From positions 1-64,000 of the forward strand of contig NZ_LIVX01000010.1 of assembly GCF_001905665.1 (NCBI RefSeq): a stretch of 64,000 nt of DNA, read 5' to 3'. The stretch is from Streptomyces sp. CB02261. GTDB lineage: Bacteria > Actinomycetota > Actinomycetes > Streptomycetales > Streptomycetaceae. The position numbers were made by a program, and so were the translations under genes. Below are positions 9,785-17,885 of the stretch, one piece after another; position 1 is the stretch's first letter, and every line of letters begins with the position of its first letter. Under the pieces are notes generated by a model. That model did not search any database and had not been told where the DNA came from. It saw only the letters and a program-made list of their open reading frames with translations.

Positions 9785-10363
9785 GTGCAGCCCTCCGCCG
9801 CCCTGGATCTCGCGGACCTCGCCCACACCCACGCCCGGCCGTCCCACTGGCTCGCCGTCGCCACCGCGACCGCCGCGGTCGTCGCCCTCGCCGGCCTGCT
9901 CCAGCCCGGCCCCGCCGGAGCCACCGCGGCCCCCGCCGGCGCCCCTGCTCCCGCGCCCGCGCCTGAGGCCTCCGGAGCCGACTACCCCCTGGACTGCGGG
10001 GGAGCACCCCACAAGATCGCCAAGCGGGCGTCAGGGGACCTCGACGGCGACGGGAACCCCGAGACCGTTGCGGTCGTGCACTGCGAATCCGGCTCCGGCA
10101 CCCCGCCGAGCGGCGTCTACGTCCTCACCCGCGGCAAGGAGAAGGGCGCCCCCGCGCGCGTGGTGGCCACCCTCGTCGCACCCGAGCTGCGCAAGAACGT
10201 CACCGCGCTCGCCGTACGCGATGGAGCGGTCCTCGCCACCCTGCTCGGCTACTCGTCCCCCGACGTCCCCAGCTGCTGCCCCGACGAGAAGGAGCAGGTC
10301 GGCTGGCGCTGGCAGGGCGGCGCCTTCGTCCGCGAGGCCCAGGCCGGCGCGCGGAACGCCTGA
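9785..10363 (+). CDS. Hypothetical secreted or anchored protein with GDLDGDG motif
   Basis: 192 aa. A hydrophobic segment (WLAVATATAAVVALAGLL, residues 21-38) acts as signal peptide or anchor, then an Ala/Pro-rich linker, then a small globular domain that contains GDLDGDGNPETVAV, an Asp-rich loop as in FG-GAP/VCBS calcium-binding repeats. Two adjacent cysteines (SCCPDEKE) lie near the C-terminus. The GTG at 9785 follows AGGAG with a 9-nt spacing. It ends 4 bp from the convergent ferredoxin gene. I cannot assign a function. Confidence 0.7.
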   Translation: MQPSAALDLADLAHTHARPSHWLAVATATAAVVALAGLLQPGPAGATAAPAGAPAPAPAPEASGADYPLDCGGAPHKIAKRASGDLDGDGNPETVAVVHCESGSGTPPSGVYVLTRGKEKGAPARVVATLVAPELRKNVTALAVRDGAVLATLLGYSSPDVPSCCPDEKEQVGWRWQGGAFVREAQAGARNA

Positions 10364-10367
10364 CCCG

Positions 10368-10679
10368 TCACTCCGCGTCGGGGCCGTACACCTCGACCTT
10401 GTCCGCGGCCCGGCGCACATGGATGCAGTCGCCCGGGCACTCCTTCGCGGAGGCCACCACGTCCTGGAGCAGCGGCAGCGGGACCGGGGTCGTCGCCCCC
10501 GCGTCCTGGAGCAGCTCGTCGTCGGCGCCCTTCACATAAGCGAGCCCGTCGATGTCCAGCTCGAAGACCTCGGGAGCGTACTGCACGCAGATCCCGTCCC
10601 CGGTGCACAGGTCCTGGTCGATCCAGACCTCCAGCGCCTCCTCGGCGCCCGTGGAAGGGACGTCGTGCTGCACGGTCAT
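10368..10679 (-). CDS. Ferredoxin, 3Fe-4S/4Fe-4S single-cluster type
   Basis: 103 aa. The pattern DLCTGDGIC (C-x5-C, near residues 23-31) and a later KECPGDCI give a single-cluster ferredoxin of the type that supplies electrons to actinomycete cytochrome P450s. The spacing C-x5-C...CP is that of the 3Fe-4S proteins. A 15-residue insertion (DDELLQDAGATTPVPLPLLQ) separates the two cysteine groups. The ATG at 10679 gives the usual length. The nearest P450 in the window is 20 kb away, so a pairing is not implied. Divergent from arc. Confidence 0.88.
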   Translation of the reverse strand: MTVQHDVPSTGAEEALEVWIDQDLCTGDGICVQYAPEVFELDIDGLAYVKGADDELLQDAGATTPVPLPLLQDVVASAKECPGDCIHVRRAADKVEVYGPDAE

Positions 10680-10933
10680 ATCTCCTGCCGTTCCTGCTTC
10701 TCGAATCGCTTCTCGCGGGTAAGTCGGGCCCCCTCCGGCGGGTGTTGGCCCATGACGACGATACAACCGCCCGCTTTCAAGCCGTGAAGGGTGGGTATTC
10801 CCTCTGGCGAGAGGGGAAGCGCAAGGGTGAAGATCGGACACACCTCGGAGTCTTTTTGATCTAGGGGTTTCAATCACCACCCACGCAGGTAGGGTCAGGA
10901 AGCGTCCAGCTCCCCTTGGAGGAGGTGAGGACC

Positions 10934-12700
10934 GTGGCAGCCCACGACGACGACATCAACCGCGGCATCCGGCCGGGGCGAGGGTCTGAGGACCCCGCCG
11001 GTCAGGTTGCCTATCTCGAGCAGGAAATCGCCGTCCTGCGCCGCAAGCTCGCCGACTCTCCGCGACACACGAGGATTCTCGAAGAGCGGATCGTCGAGCT
11101 GCAGACCAACCTGGCCGGCGTGTCCGCGCAGAACGAACGACTCGCGAACACGCTCCGTGAGGCCCGCGACCAGATCGTGGCCCTCAAGGAGGAGGTCGAC
11201 CGGCTCGCACAGCCGCCGGCCGGCTTCGGTGTCTTCCTGCAGGCCAACGAGGACGGCACATGCGACATCTTCACCGGGGGCCGCAAGCTCCGGGTGAACG
11301 TCAGCCCGAGCATCGAGCTCGACGAGCTCAAGCGCGGCCAGGAAGTCATGCTCAACGAAGCGCTCAACGTGGTCGAGGCCATGGAGTTCGAGCGCGCCGG
11401 GGACATCGTCACCCTCAAGGAGATCCTCGAGGACGGCGAGCGCGCCCTGGTGGTCGGGCACACCGACGAGGAACGGGTGGTGAGGCTCGCCGAGCCTCTG
11501 CTGGACGTGACCATCCGCGCCGGTGACGCCCTGCTGCTCGACTCCAGGTCCGGCTACGTCTACGAGGTGGTCCCCAAGAGCGAGGTCGAAGAACTCGTCC
11601 TCGAAGAGGTCCCGGACGTCGACTACGAGAAGATCGGCGGTCTGGGCGGCCAGATCGAGATGATCCGCGACGCGGTCGAGCTCCCCTACCTCTACCCGGA
11701 CCTCTTCAAGGAGCACGAACTGCGTCCGCCCAAGGGCATCCTGCTCTACGGGCCGCCCGGCTGCGGCAAGACGCTGATCGCGAAGGCCGTGGCCAACTCC
11801 CTGGCCAAGAAGGTCGCCGAGGTGACCGGTCAGCCCGCGGGGAAGTCCTACTTCCTCAACATCAAGGGCCCCGAGCTCCTCAACAAGTACGTCGGTGAGA
11901 CCGAGCGGCACATCCGCCTGGTCTTCCAGCGTGCCCGGGAGAAGGCGAGCGAGGGCACCCCCGTCATCGTCTTCTTCGACGAGATGGAATCCCTCTTCCG
12001 CACCCGCGGCTCCGGTGTCAGCTCGGACGTGGAGAACACCATCGTCCCGCAGCTGCTCGCCGAGATCGACGGTGTGGAGGGCCTGGAGAACGTCATCGTC
12101 ATCGGCGCCTCCAACCGCGAGGACATGATCGACCCCGCGATCCTGCGGCCCGGCCGGCTCGACGTCAAGATCAAGATCGAGCGTCCGGACGCGGAGGCCG
12201 CGAAGGACATCTTCGCGAAGTACCTCACGGCCACCCTCCCGCTGCACGCCGACGACCTCTCGGAGCACAGCGGCTCCAAGGCCGCCGCCGCCCACGGGAT
12301 GATCCAGTCCGTCGTCGAGCAGATGTACGCCGAATCCGAGGAGAACCGCTTCCTCGAAGTCACGTACGCCAACGGCGACAAGGAAGTCCTCTACTTCAAG
12401 GACTTCAACTCCGGCGCGATGATCCAGAACATCGTCGACCGGGCCAAGAAGATGGCCATCAAGGCCTTCCTCGACCACAACCAGAAGGGCATCCGCGTCT
12501 CCCACCTCCTCCAGGCCTGCGTGGACGAGTTCAAGGAGAACGAGGACCTGCCCAACACCACCAACCCCGACGACTGGGCCCGGATCTCCGGAAAGAAGGG
12601 CGAGCGGATCGTGTTCATCCGCACACTCGTCACCGGAAAGCAGGGCGCGGACACCGGACGCTCCATCGACACGGTGGCCAATACCGGTCAGTACCTGTAG
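10934..12700 (+). CDS. arc: Proteasome-activating AAA ATPase ARC/Mpa
   Basis: 588 aa, the usual Streptomyces ARC length. An N-terminal coiled coil (AYLEQEIAVLRRKLADSP, about residues 27-95) binds Pup; two OB folds follow; then one AAA module with Walker A GPPGCGKT (about 273-280), Walker B VIVFFDEMESLF (about 343-354) and the RPGRLDVKI arginine-finger region. The C-terminus ends GQYL, the motif that docks into the 20S proteasome. It unfolds pupylated proteins and feeds them to PrcBA. The GTG at 10934 is preceded by GGAGGAGGTGAGG; a -10 TAGGGT lies at 10890-10895. A perfect hairpin at 12710 follows the gene. Confidence 0.97.
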   Translation: MAAHDDDINRGIRPGRGSEDPAGQVAYLEQEIAVLRRKLADSPRHTRILEERIVELQTNLAGVSAQNERLANTLREARDQIVALKEEVDRLAQPPAGFGVFLQANEDGTCDIFTGGRKLRVNVSPSIELDELKRGQEVMLNEALNVVEAMEFERAGDIVTLKEILEDGERALVVGHTDEERVVRLAEPLLDVTIRAGDALLLDSRSGYVYEVVPKSEVEELVLEEVPDVDYEKIGGLGGQIEMIRDAVELPYLYPDLFKEHELRPPKGILLYGPPGCGKTLIAKAVANSLAKKVAEVTGQPAGKSYFLNIKGPELLNKYVGETERHIRLVFQRAREKASEGTPVIVFFDEMESLFRTRGSGVSSDVENTIVPQLLAEIDGVEGLENVIVIGASNREDMIDPAILRPGRLDVKIKIERPDAEAAKDIFAKYLTATLPLHADDLSEHSGSKAAAAHGMIQSVVEQMYAESEENRFLEVTYANGDKEVLYFKDFNSGAMIQNIVDRAKKMAIKAFLDHNQKGIRVSHLLQACVDEFKENEDLPNTTNPDDWARISGKKGERIVFIRTLVTGKQGADTGRSIDTVANTGQYL

Positions 12701-12709
12701 AACGCCCAC

Positions 12710-12746
12710 CGGCTGCGGATGCCCGGAATCCGGGCATCCGCAGCCG
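12710..12746 (+). terminator. Terminator after arc
   Basis: A perfect 16-bp stem (CGGCTGCGGATGCCCG at 12710-12725, complement at 12731-12746) around the 5-nt loop GAATC. It separates arc from dop, which therefore probably has its own promoter (TAGGCT at 12823-12828 is a -10 candidate). Confidence 0.8.
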
Positions 12747-12881
12747 ACGCATTCCATCCAGCATTTCCCCCGGCAGTTCAGGGAAATACGCAAACGATCT
12801 CCCCACCAGCGCGGAGCCGCTCTAGGCTCATCGGTACCGCCGAGTCGCGCACAGTGAGCGCCGCCGGGCAAGGAGGGCCGC

Positions 12882-14393
12882 ATGACCGTACGGCGAGTAA
12901 TGGGCATCGAGACGGAGTACGGGATCTCCGTCCCGGGACACCCGAACGCCAATGCCATGCTCACCTCGTCCCAGATCGTCAACGCCTACGCGGCGGCGAT
13001 GCACCGGGCGCGCCGCGCCCGCTGGGACTTCGAGGAGGAGAACCCGCTGCGGGACGCCCGCGGCTTCGACCTCGCCCGCGAGGCCGCCGACTCCAGCCAG
13101 CTCACCGACGAGGACATCGGCCTGGCCAACGTCATCCTCACCAACGGGGCTCGGCTCTACGTGGACCACGCCCACCCGGAGTACAGCTCGCCGGAGATCA
13201 CCAACCCCCGGGACGCCGTCCTGTGGGACAAGGCCGGCGAGCGGATCATGGCGGAGGCCGCCGAGCGCGCCGCCCAGCTCCCCGGGGCCCAGCCGATCCA
13301 CCTCTACAAGAACAACACCGACAACAAGGGCGCCTCCTACGGCACGCACGAGAACTACCTGATGAAGCGGGAGACCCCCTTCTCGGACATCGTGCGCCAT
13401 CTCACCCCGTTCTTCGTCTCCCGCCAGGTCGTGACCGGCGCGGGACGGGTCGGCATCGGCCAGGACGGTCGCGAGCACGGCTTCCAGATCAGCCAGCGCG
13501 CGGACTACTTCGAGGTCGAGGTGGGACTGGAGACCACCCTCAAGCGGCCCATCATCAACACCCGGGACGAGCCGCACGCCGACGCCGAGAGATACCGCCG
13601 ACTGCACGTGATCATCGGCGACGCGAACCTCTCCGAGATCTCGACCTACCTCAAGCTGGGCACCACCGCGCTGGTCCTCTCGATGATCGAGGACGGGTTC
13701 ATCACCGTGGACCTCGCCGTCGACCAGCCCGTGCGGACCCTCCACCACGTCTCGCACGACCCGTCGCTCCAGTACCTGGTCACGCTCCGCAGCGGCCGGA
13801 CACTGACCGCGGTGCAGCTCCAGATGGAGTACTTCGAGCTGGCCAGGAAGTACGTGGAGGAGCGGTACGGCGCTGACGCGGACGAGCAGACCAAGGACGT
13901 CCTGGTCCGCTGGGAGGACACCCTCAACCGGCTCGAGAACGACCCCATGAGCCTGGCGGGCGAGCTCGACTGGATCGCCAAGCGGGAGCTCATGGAGGGC
14001 TACCGGCGCAGGGACGGTCTGGACTGGGACGCGGCACGTCTGCACCTCGTGGACCTCCAGTACGCGGACGTACGGCCCGACAAGGGCCTCTACAACCGCC
14101 TGGCGGCCCGCGGGCGCATGAAGCGGCTCCTGGACGAGACCGAGGTGGAGCGGGCCGAGACGGCGCCTCCCGAGGACACCCGGGCCTACTTCCGGGGCCG
14201 CTGCCTGGAGCAGTACGCCGACGACGTCGCCGCGGCCTCCTGGGACTCGGTGATCTTCGACCTGCCCGGCCGGGACTCGCTCCAGCGCGTCCCGACCATG
14301 GAGCCGCTGCGCGGGACCAAGGCCCATGTGAAGTCGCTCCTCGACCGCTGCCGGACGGCCGAGGAACTGGTCCGAGTGCTTTCCGGCAACTGA
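12882..14393 (+). CDS. dop: Deamidase/depupylase of Pup
   Basis: 503 aa. It starts MGIETEYGIS after a short MTVRRV lead. It carries the Dop-specific loop (about residues 44-80: FEEENPLRDARGFDL to SSQLTDEDIG), absent from PafA, followed by the active-site segment LYVDHAHPEYSSPE with the nucleophile/base Asp. Dop belongs to the carboxylate-amine ligase fold shared with glutamine synthetase and PafA. It removes Pup from substrates and can deamidate Pup ending in Gln. The ATG at 12882 follows AAGGAGG. Because Pup here already ends in Glu, the depupylase activity should be the essential one. Confidence 0.96.
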   Translation: MTVRRVMGIETEYGISVPGHPNANAMLTSSQIVNAYAAAMHRARRARWDFEEENPLRDARGFDLAREAADSSQLTDEDIGLANVILTNGARLYVDHAHPEYSSPEITNPRDAVLWDKAGERIMAEAAERAAQLPGAQPIHLYKNNTDNKGASYGTHENYLMKRETPFSDIVRHLTPFFVSRQVVTGAGRVGIGQDGREHGFQISQRADYFEVEVGLETTLKRPIINTRDEPHADAERYRRLHVIIGDANLSEISTYLKLGTTALVLSMIEDGFITVDLAVDQPVRTLHHVSHDPSLQYLVTLRSGRTLTAVQLQMEYFELARKYVEERYGADADEQTKDVLVRWEDTLNRLENDPMSLAGELDWIAKRELMEGYRRRDGLDWDAARLHLVDLQYADVRPDKGLYNRLAARGRMKRLLDETEVERAETAPPEDTRAYFRGRCLEQYADDVAAASWDSVIFDLPGRDSLQRVPTMEPLRGTKAHVKSLLDRCRTAEELVRVLSGN

Positions 14394-14421
14394 TCGGGGG
14401 CCCGTCACGGGCCTGAAATGC

Positions 14422-14455
14422 CCCGGCACTGGGAATCATGGAATCAGTGCCCGGG
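14422..14455 (+). terminator. Hairpin between dop and pup
   Basis: CCCGGCACTG (14422-14431) pairs with CAGTGCCCGGG (14445-14455) with one bulged base. A smaller palindrome (GGCCCGT/ACGGGCC, 14399-14413) precedes it. Together they probably end the dop transcript before the pup promoter. Confidence 0.55.
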
Positions 14456-14478
14456 CGTTGCGAAAACCACGGGGCCGA

Positions 14479-14504
14479 TGTCAGACCCCGCGTATAGGGT
14501 CTGA
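14479..14504 (+). promoter_or_regulatory. PafBC-type promoter of pup, with overlapping inverted repeat
   Basis: TGTCAG (14479-14484), ten bases, TAGGGT (14495-14500) matches the core TGTCRG and the -10 of the RecA-NDp consensus at the exact spacing; the two bases after TGTCRG (AC instead of TG) differ. An 8-bp inverted repeat TCAGACCC/GGGTCTGA (14481-14488 and 14497-14504) overlaps both elements. The predicted start of transcription is about 45 nt before the pup ATG. Confidence 0.6.
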
Positions 14505-14552
14505 TCTTGTACGGACTCAACCGAGCGGGCCGATTCGAGCGGGGTGAGGTTT

Positions 14553-14765
14553 ATGGCGACCAAGGACACCGGCGGCGGACAGCAGAAGGCGACGCGTTCC
14601 ACGGAGGAGGTCGAGGAGACCACCACGGAGGCGAACTCCGACCTCCAGGAGCGCCAGGAGAAGCTGAGCGAGGACGTGGACTCCGTCTTGGACGAGATCG
14701 ACGACGTCCTCGAGGAGAACGCCGAGGACTTCGTGCGGTCCTTCGTGCAGAAGGGCGGCGAGTAG
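14553..14765 (+). CDS. pup: Prokaryotic ubiquitin-like protein Pup
   Basis: 70 aa. The N-terminal half is disordered and polar (MATKDTGGGQQKATRS, Thr/Glu-rich), the C-terminal half is the ARC-binding helix (DLQERQEKLSEDVDSVLDE) and the ligation tail FVRSFVQKGGE. PafA couples the C-terminal Glu side-chain carboxylate to substrate lysines; ARC pulls the N-terminus into the pore. The gene codes Glu (GAG) as last residue, so deamidation of Gln is not needed. ATG at 14553 with GGTGAGG upstream; a GTG at 14544 is a less likely start. It is followed 160 bp later by prcB. Confidence 0.97.
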   Translation: MATKDTGGGQQKATRSTEEVEETTTEANSDLQERQEKLSEDVDSVLDEIDDVLEENAEDFVRSFVQKGGE

Positions 14766-14925
14766 CCGCTCCACGCACGGTCGTCCTCCGTCCCCGGAGC
14801 CCCGGAGAAAGCCGTGGGTCCGGGGACGGATGACAAGCGGTGGCACGGGTAAGGTCCGTGCACAGCAATCAAGATCGGCCCGCGCGTCCCACGGCGGGCC
14901 GACTCTCCCACCCGGAAGGAATCGC

Positions 14926-15765
14926 GTGGAAGCCAACCCTCGTAGCACCGGGCGTCTGCCGGCGGCCTTCCTGACGCCGGGGTCGTCCTCGTTCATGGAC
15001 TTCCTGTCGGCGCACGCGCCGGAGCACCTCCCCGGCAACCGGAGGCTGCCGGAGGGCGTCGTCGAGGCCCCGCACGGGACGACCATCGTGGCCGCGACGT
15101 TCGCCGGCGGTGTCGTGCTCGCCGGTGACCGGCGGGCCACCATGGGCAACATGATCGCGCAGCGCGACATCGAGAAGGTCTTCCCGGCCGACGAGTACTC
15201 CGCGGTCGGTATCGCCGGCACCGCCGGTCTCGCCGTGGAGATGGTCAAGCTGTTCCAGCTGGAGCTGGAGCACTTCGAGAAGGTGGAGGGCGTCACGCTC
15301 TCCCTCGAGGGCAAGGCGAACCGTCTCTCCACCATGATCCGGGGCAACCTGGGCATGGCCATGCAGGGGCTCGCCGTCGTGCCGCTCTTCGCGGGCTGGG
15401 ACGAGGCCAAGGAGAAGGGCCGGATCTTCTCGTACGACGTGACGGGCGGCCGCTCCGAGGAGCACGGGTTCGCCGCCACCGGTTCCGGTTCGATCTTCGC
15501 GCGCGGCTCGATGAAGAAGCTGTACCGCGCCGACCTGACCGAGCAGGAGGCCACCACCCTGGTCGTCCAGGCGCTCTACGACGCGGCGGACGACGACTCG
15601 GCGACCGGCGGCCCGGACATGGCGCGACGGATCTTCCCGATCGTCACGGTCATCACGGACGAGGGCTACCGCAGGCTCACCGAGGCCGAGTCCTCCGAGC
15701 TGGCCCGATCGGTCACCGCACGGCGCCTGGAGCAGCCCGACGGGCCGCGCGCCGCCCTGCTCTGA
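14926..15765 (+). CDS. prcB: 20S proteasome beta subunit
   Basis: 279 aa. A 51-residue propeptide ends in VVEAPHG, and cleavage gives the mature N-terminal threonine T52 (TTIVAATFAGGVVLAGDRRA), the catalytic nucleophile. Asp and Lys of the mature subunit are present in the DRRAT and IEKVFP segments. PrcB forms the two inner heptameric rings and hydrolyses unfolded proteins. The GTG at 14926 is favoured by GGAAGGA with a 5-nt spacing; the frame is open further upstream (to 14830) without similarity. prcA follows 46 bp later. Confidence 0.97.
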   Translation: MEANPRSTGRLPAAFLTPGSSSFMDFLSAHAPEHLPGNRRLPEGVVEAPHGTTIVAATFAGGVVLAGDRRATMGNMIAQRDIEKVFPADEYSAVGIAGTAGLAVEMVKLFQLELEHFEKVEGVTLSLEGKANRLSTMIRGNLGMAMQGLAVVPLFAGWDEAKEKGRIFSYDVTGGRSEEHGFAATGSGSIFARGSMKKLYRADLTEQEATTLVVQALYDAADDDSATGGPDMARRIFPIVTVITDEGYRRLTEAESSELARSVTARRLEQPDGPRAALL

Positions 15766-15811
15766 CCACTCGTCGCTCTGTAGAAGCCCAGAAGAAAGGG
15801 ACGGACCGCCG

Positions 15812-16564
15812 GTGTCCACTCCGTTCTACGTCTCACCCCAGCAGGCCATGGCCGACCGGGCGGAGTACGCCCGCAAGGGCATCGCCCGAGGCCGCAGCCT
15901 GGTCGTCCTCCAGTACACCGACGGCATCGTCTTCGTCGGCGAGAACCCGTCCCGCGCGCTGCACAAGTTCAGCGAGATCTACGACCGGATCGGCTTCGCC
16001 GCCGCCGGCAAGTACAACGAGTACGAGAACCTCCGCATCGGCGGTGTGCGCTACGCCGACCTGCGCGGCTACACCTACGACCGGGACGACGTCACCGCGC
16101 GCGGCCTGGCCAACGTCTACGCCCAGACGCTGGGCACCATCTTCTCCAGCGCGGGGGAGAAGCCGTACGAGGTCGAGCTGGTCGTCGCCGAGGTCGGGGA
16201 GGAGCCGTCGGGCGACCAGATCTACCGGCTGCCGCACGACGGTTCGATCGTGGACGAGCACGGCTCGGTCGCGGTCGGAGGGAACGCGGAGCAGATCGGC
16301 TCCTTCCTGGACCAGCGGCACCGGGACGGCATGTCCCTGGCCGAGGCCCTGAAGCTCGCCGTGCAGGCCCTGTCGCGGGACACCAACGGCAGCGAGCGGG
16401 AGATCCCCGCGGAGCGGCTGGAGGTGGCGGTCCTGGACCGTACGCGGCCCCAGCAGCGCAAGTTCAAGCGGATCGTCGGCCGCCAGCTGTCGCGCCTCCT
16501 GCAGGCGGACAACGCGGCGGTGACGAAGACGGACGAGCCCTCGGACGAGGCTCCCGAGGAGTAG
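15812..16564 (+). CDS. prcA: 20S proteasome alpha subunit
   Basis: 250 aa. Starts MSTPFYVSPQQAMADRAEYA, the gate region and the H0 helix, followed by ARKGIARGRSLVVLQYTDGIVFVGENP, the typical alpha-subunit strand pair without a catalytic Thr. Outer heptameric rings of alpha subunits restrict entry and bind the ARC C-terminus. The acidic C-terminal tail (DEPSDEAPEE) is longer than the folded core. GTG start at 15812, same operon as prcB. A perfect hairpin follows at 16576. Confidence 0.97.
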   Translation: MSTPFYVSPQQAMADRAEYARKGIARGRSLVVLQYTDGIVFVGENPSRALHKFSEIYDRIGFAAAGKYNEYENLRIGGVRYADLRGYTYDRDDVTARGLANVYAQTLGTIFSSAGEKPYEVELVVAEVGEEPSGDQIYRLPHDGSIVDEHGSVAVGGNAEQIGSFLDQRHRDGMSLAEALKLAVQALSRDTNGSEREIPAERLEVAVLDRTRPQQRKFKRIVGRQLSRLLQADNAAVTKTDEPSDEAPEE

Positions 16565-16575
16565 ACCCGCACGAC

Positions 16576-16615
16576 CCGAAGGGGGCCCGGTCCACGGCGA
16601 CCGGGCCCCCTTCGG
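16576..16615 (+). terminator. Terminator after prcBA
   Basis: A perfect 16-bp stem: CCGAAGGGGGCCCGGT (16576-16591) and its complement (16600-16615), with an 8-nt loop. Confidence 0.8.
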
Positions 16616-16654
16616 CGTACGTGCGGCCGCGCGGGCCGGGCGGCAGGGGTGGCG

Positions 16655-16721
16655 CGCCTGCCGCGCGTGGGACGGGCGCCATGGGCTCACGCCTGCCGCG
16701 CGCCGGACAGGCTGCATGGGC
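16655..16721. repeat. Imperfect 35-bp direct repeat downstream of the lacI-type gene
   Basis: Two 32-nt copies (16655-16686 and 16690-16721) agree at 27 positions; both begin CGCCTGCCGCGCG and end ATGGGC. The stretch lies between the prcA terminator and the stop codon of the LacI-type gene and has no coding potential I can support. Confidence 0.45.
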
Positions 16722-16743
16722 GGCCGGCGTGCCCCCGCGGGCC

Positions 16744-17763
16744 TCAGAGGGCCGGTGCGGGGCCCGTGGAGCCCCGGGTGACGAGGTCCACGGGCAAGGA
16801 GACCGGCTCGGGCCGTCCGCCCGCCAGGACGGCGAGCAGCGCCTCCATGCCCCGCCGGCCGAACTCCTCGGCGGGCAGCCGGACCGTGGTCAGCTCCGGC
16901 TCGACGACGGTCGCGAGGGCCATGTCGTCGAAGCCGGTGACCGAGAGGTCCTCCGGCACCCGCAGTCCGAGCCGGCGCGCGGCCTTGCAGACGCCGGCCG
17001 CGAGGATGTCGTCGTCGCAGACGACCGCGGTGGTCCGGCGGCCGGGTGCGGCGAGGGCCTGCCCGGCGGCCCGTCCCGCGTCCGCGACGTTCAGCGGCGA
17101 CCGTACGGTGCGCACCTCCGTCCCGCGCAGGGCGTGGGCGAGCACGGCGGCCCGCACGTCGAAGGTCCAGGACGGGGCCGCCGACGCCAGGTGCAGGAAG
17201 TCGCGGTGCCCGAGGTCGAGCAGGTGCTCGGTGACGCGGCGCATGCCGTCGGCGACGTCGAGGTTCACATGCGCGGCGGCGCCGGGTCCCGCCGGGTCGC
17301 TGTCGAGCATGACGAGGGGCAGGTCGGTGTCCCGGAAGGCGTCGAGGGCGTCGGTCGCCATGGACGAGGCGATGACACCGTCGAGGGCGGCCGGTGCGGA
17401 GGCGAAGGGGTCCCGGGCGGGGCCCACGCCGTCGGGGGAGGGGTAGAGGACGACGCCGAAGCCGTGCCGGGCCGCCTCGGCCGCGGCGCCCGTGTAGACG
17501 TGGGCGAAGAACTCGTTGGTGAGGGCCGGGACCACGAGGAGGACGGTCCTGGTGCGGCCGAGACGGAGGTTGCGGGCGGCGAGATTCGGCCGGTAGCCGA
17601 GGCTCCGGGCGGCCTCGCGGACGGCCCCGGCGGTGCGCTCGGAGACACGGCCGCGCCACTTGTCGCCGAGCACGAGGGAGACGGTCGCCTGGGAGACGCC
17701 CGCGGTCCGGGCGACGTCCCTGCTGGTGGGGCGGGTGCCGCCAGGCGGCTCCGGGGTCTGCAC
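16744..17763 (-). CDS. LacI-family transcriptional regulator
   Basis: 339 aa. The N-terminal helix-turn-helix and hinge are clear: SRDVARTAGVSQATVSLVLG (about 14-33) and GYRPNLAARNLRLGRT. The rest is a periplasmic-binding-protein-like effector domain with GVIASSMATDAL, VTGFDDMALATVVEPELTTVRLP and a terminal DLVTRGSTGPAP, standard for LacI/GalR proteins. GTG start at 17763. It is divergent from the MFS gene, which it most likely controls through the inverted repeat at 17824-17850. This pair sits inside the Pup-proteasome locus and is not obviously related to it. Confidence 0.9.
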   Translation of the reverse strand: MQTPEPPGGTRPTSRDVARTAGVSQATVSLVLGDKWRGRVSERTAGAVREAARSLGYRPNLAARNLRLGRTRTVLLVVPALTNEFFAHVYTGAAAEAARHGFGVVLYPSPDGVGPARDPFASAPAALDGVIASSMATDALDAFRDTDLPLVMLDSDPAGPGAAAHVNLDVADGMRRVTEHLLDLGHRDFLHLASAAPSWTFDVRAAVLAHALRGTEVRTVRSPLNVADAGRAAGQALAAPGRRTTAVVCDDDILAAGVCKAARRLGLRVPEDLSVTGFDDMALATVVEPELTTVRLPAEEFGRRGMEALLAVLAGGRPEPVSLPVDLVTRGSTGPAPAL

Positions 17764-17823
17764 TGGGGCCTCCGCGTCGGACGGTTCCGGGGTGCGGGCT
17801 GGACCCGCGTACAGCCGACATGG

Positions 17824-17850
17824 TACGTATGACGAAGCAAGTTATACGTA
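17824..17850. promoter_or_regulatory. Inverted repeat between divergent lacI-type and MFS genes
   Basis: TACGTAT (17824-17830) and ATACGTA (17844-17850) form 7-bp arms with a 13-nt spacer, in an A/T-rich island of a very GC-rich region. The place and symmetry suit an operator for the LacI-family protein, controlling both divergent genes. Confidence 0.5.
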
Positions 17851-17885
17851 AAACCTCGGACGGCTCCGGGGCGAGGGGAGACCAC

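Noticed and set aside
7388..10012. 874-codon open frame on the minus strand across the site-2 protease and trmI genes
   Set aside because: Mirror of GC-rich coding DNA on the plus strand; composed of Gly/Ala/Glu/Val runs without family motifs, while both plus-strand genes have catalytic motifs.
10895..12982. 695-codon minus-strand frame opposite arc
   Set aside because: Shadow of the ARC ATPase gene; no recognisable domain.
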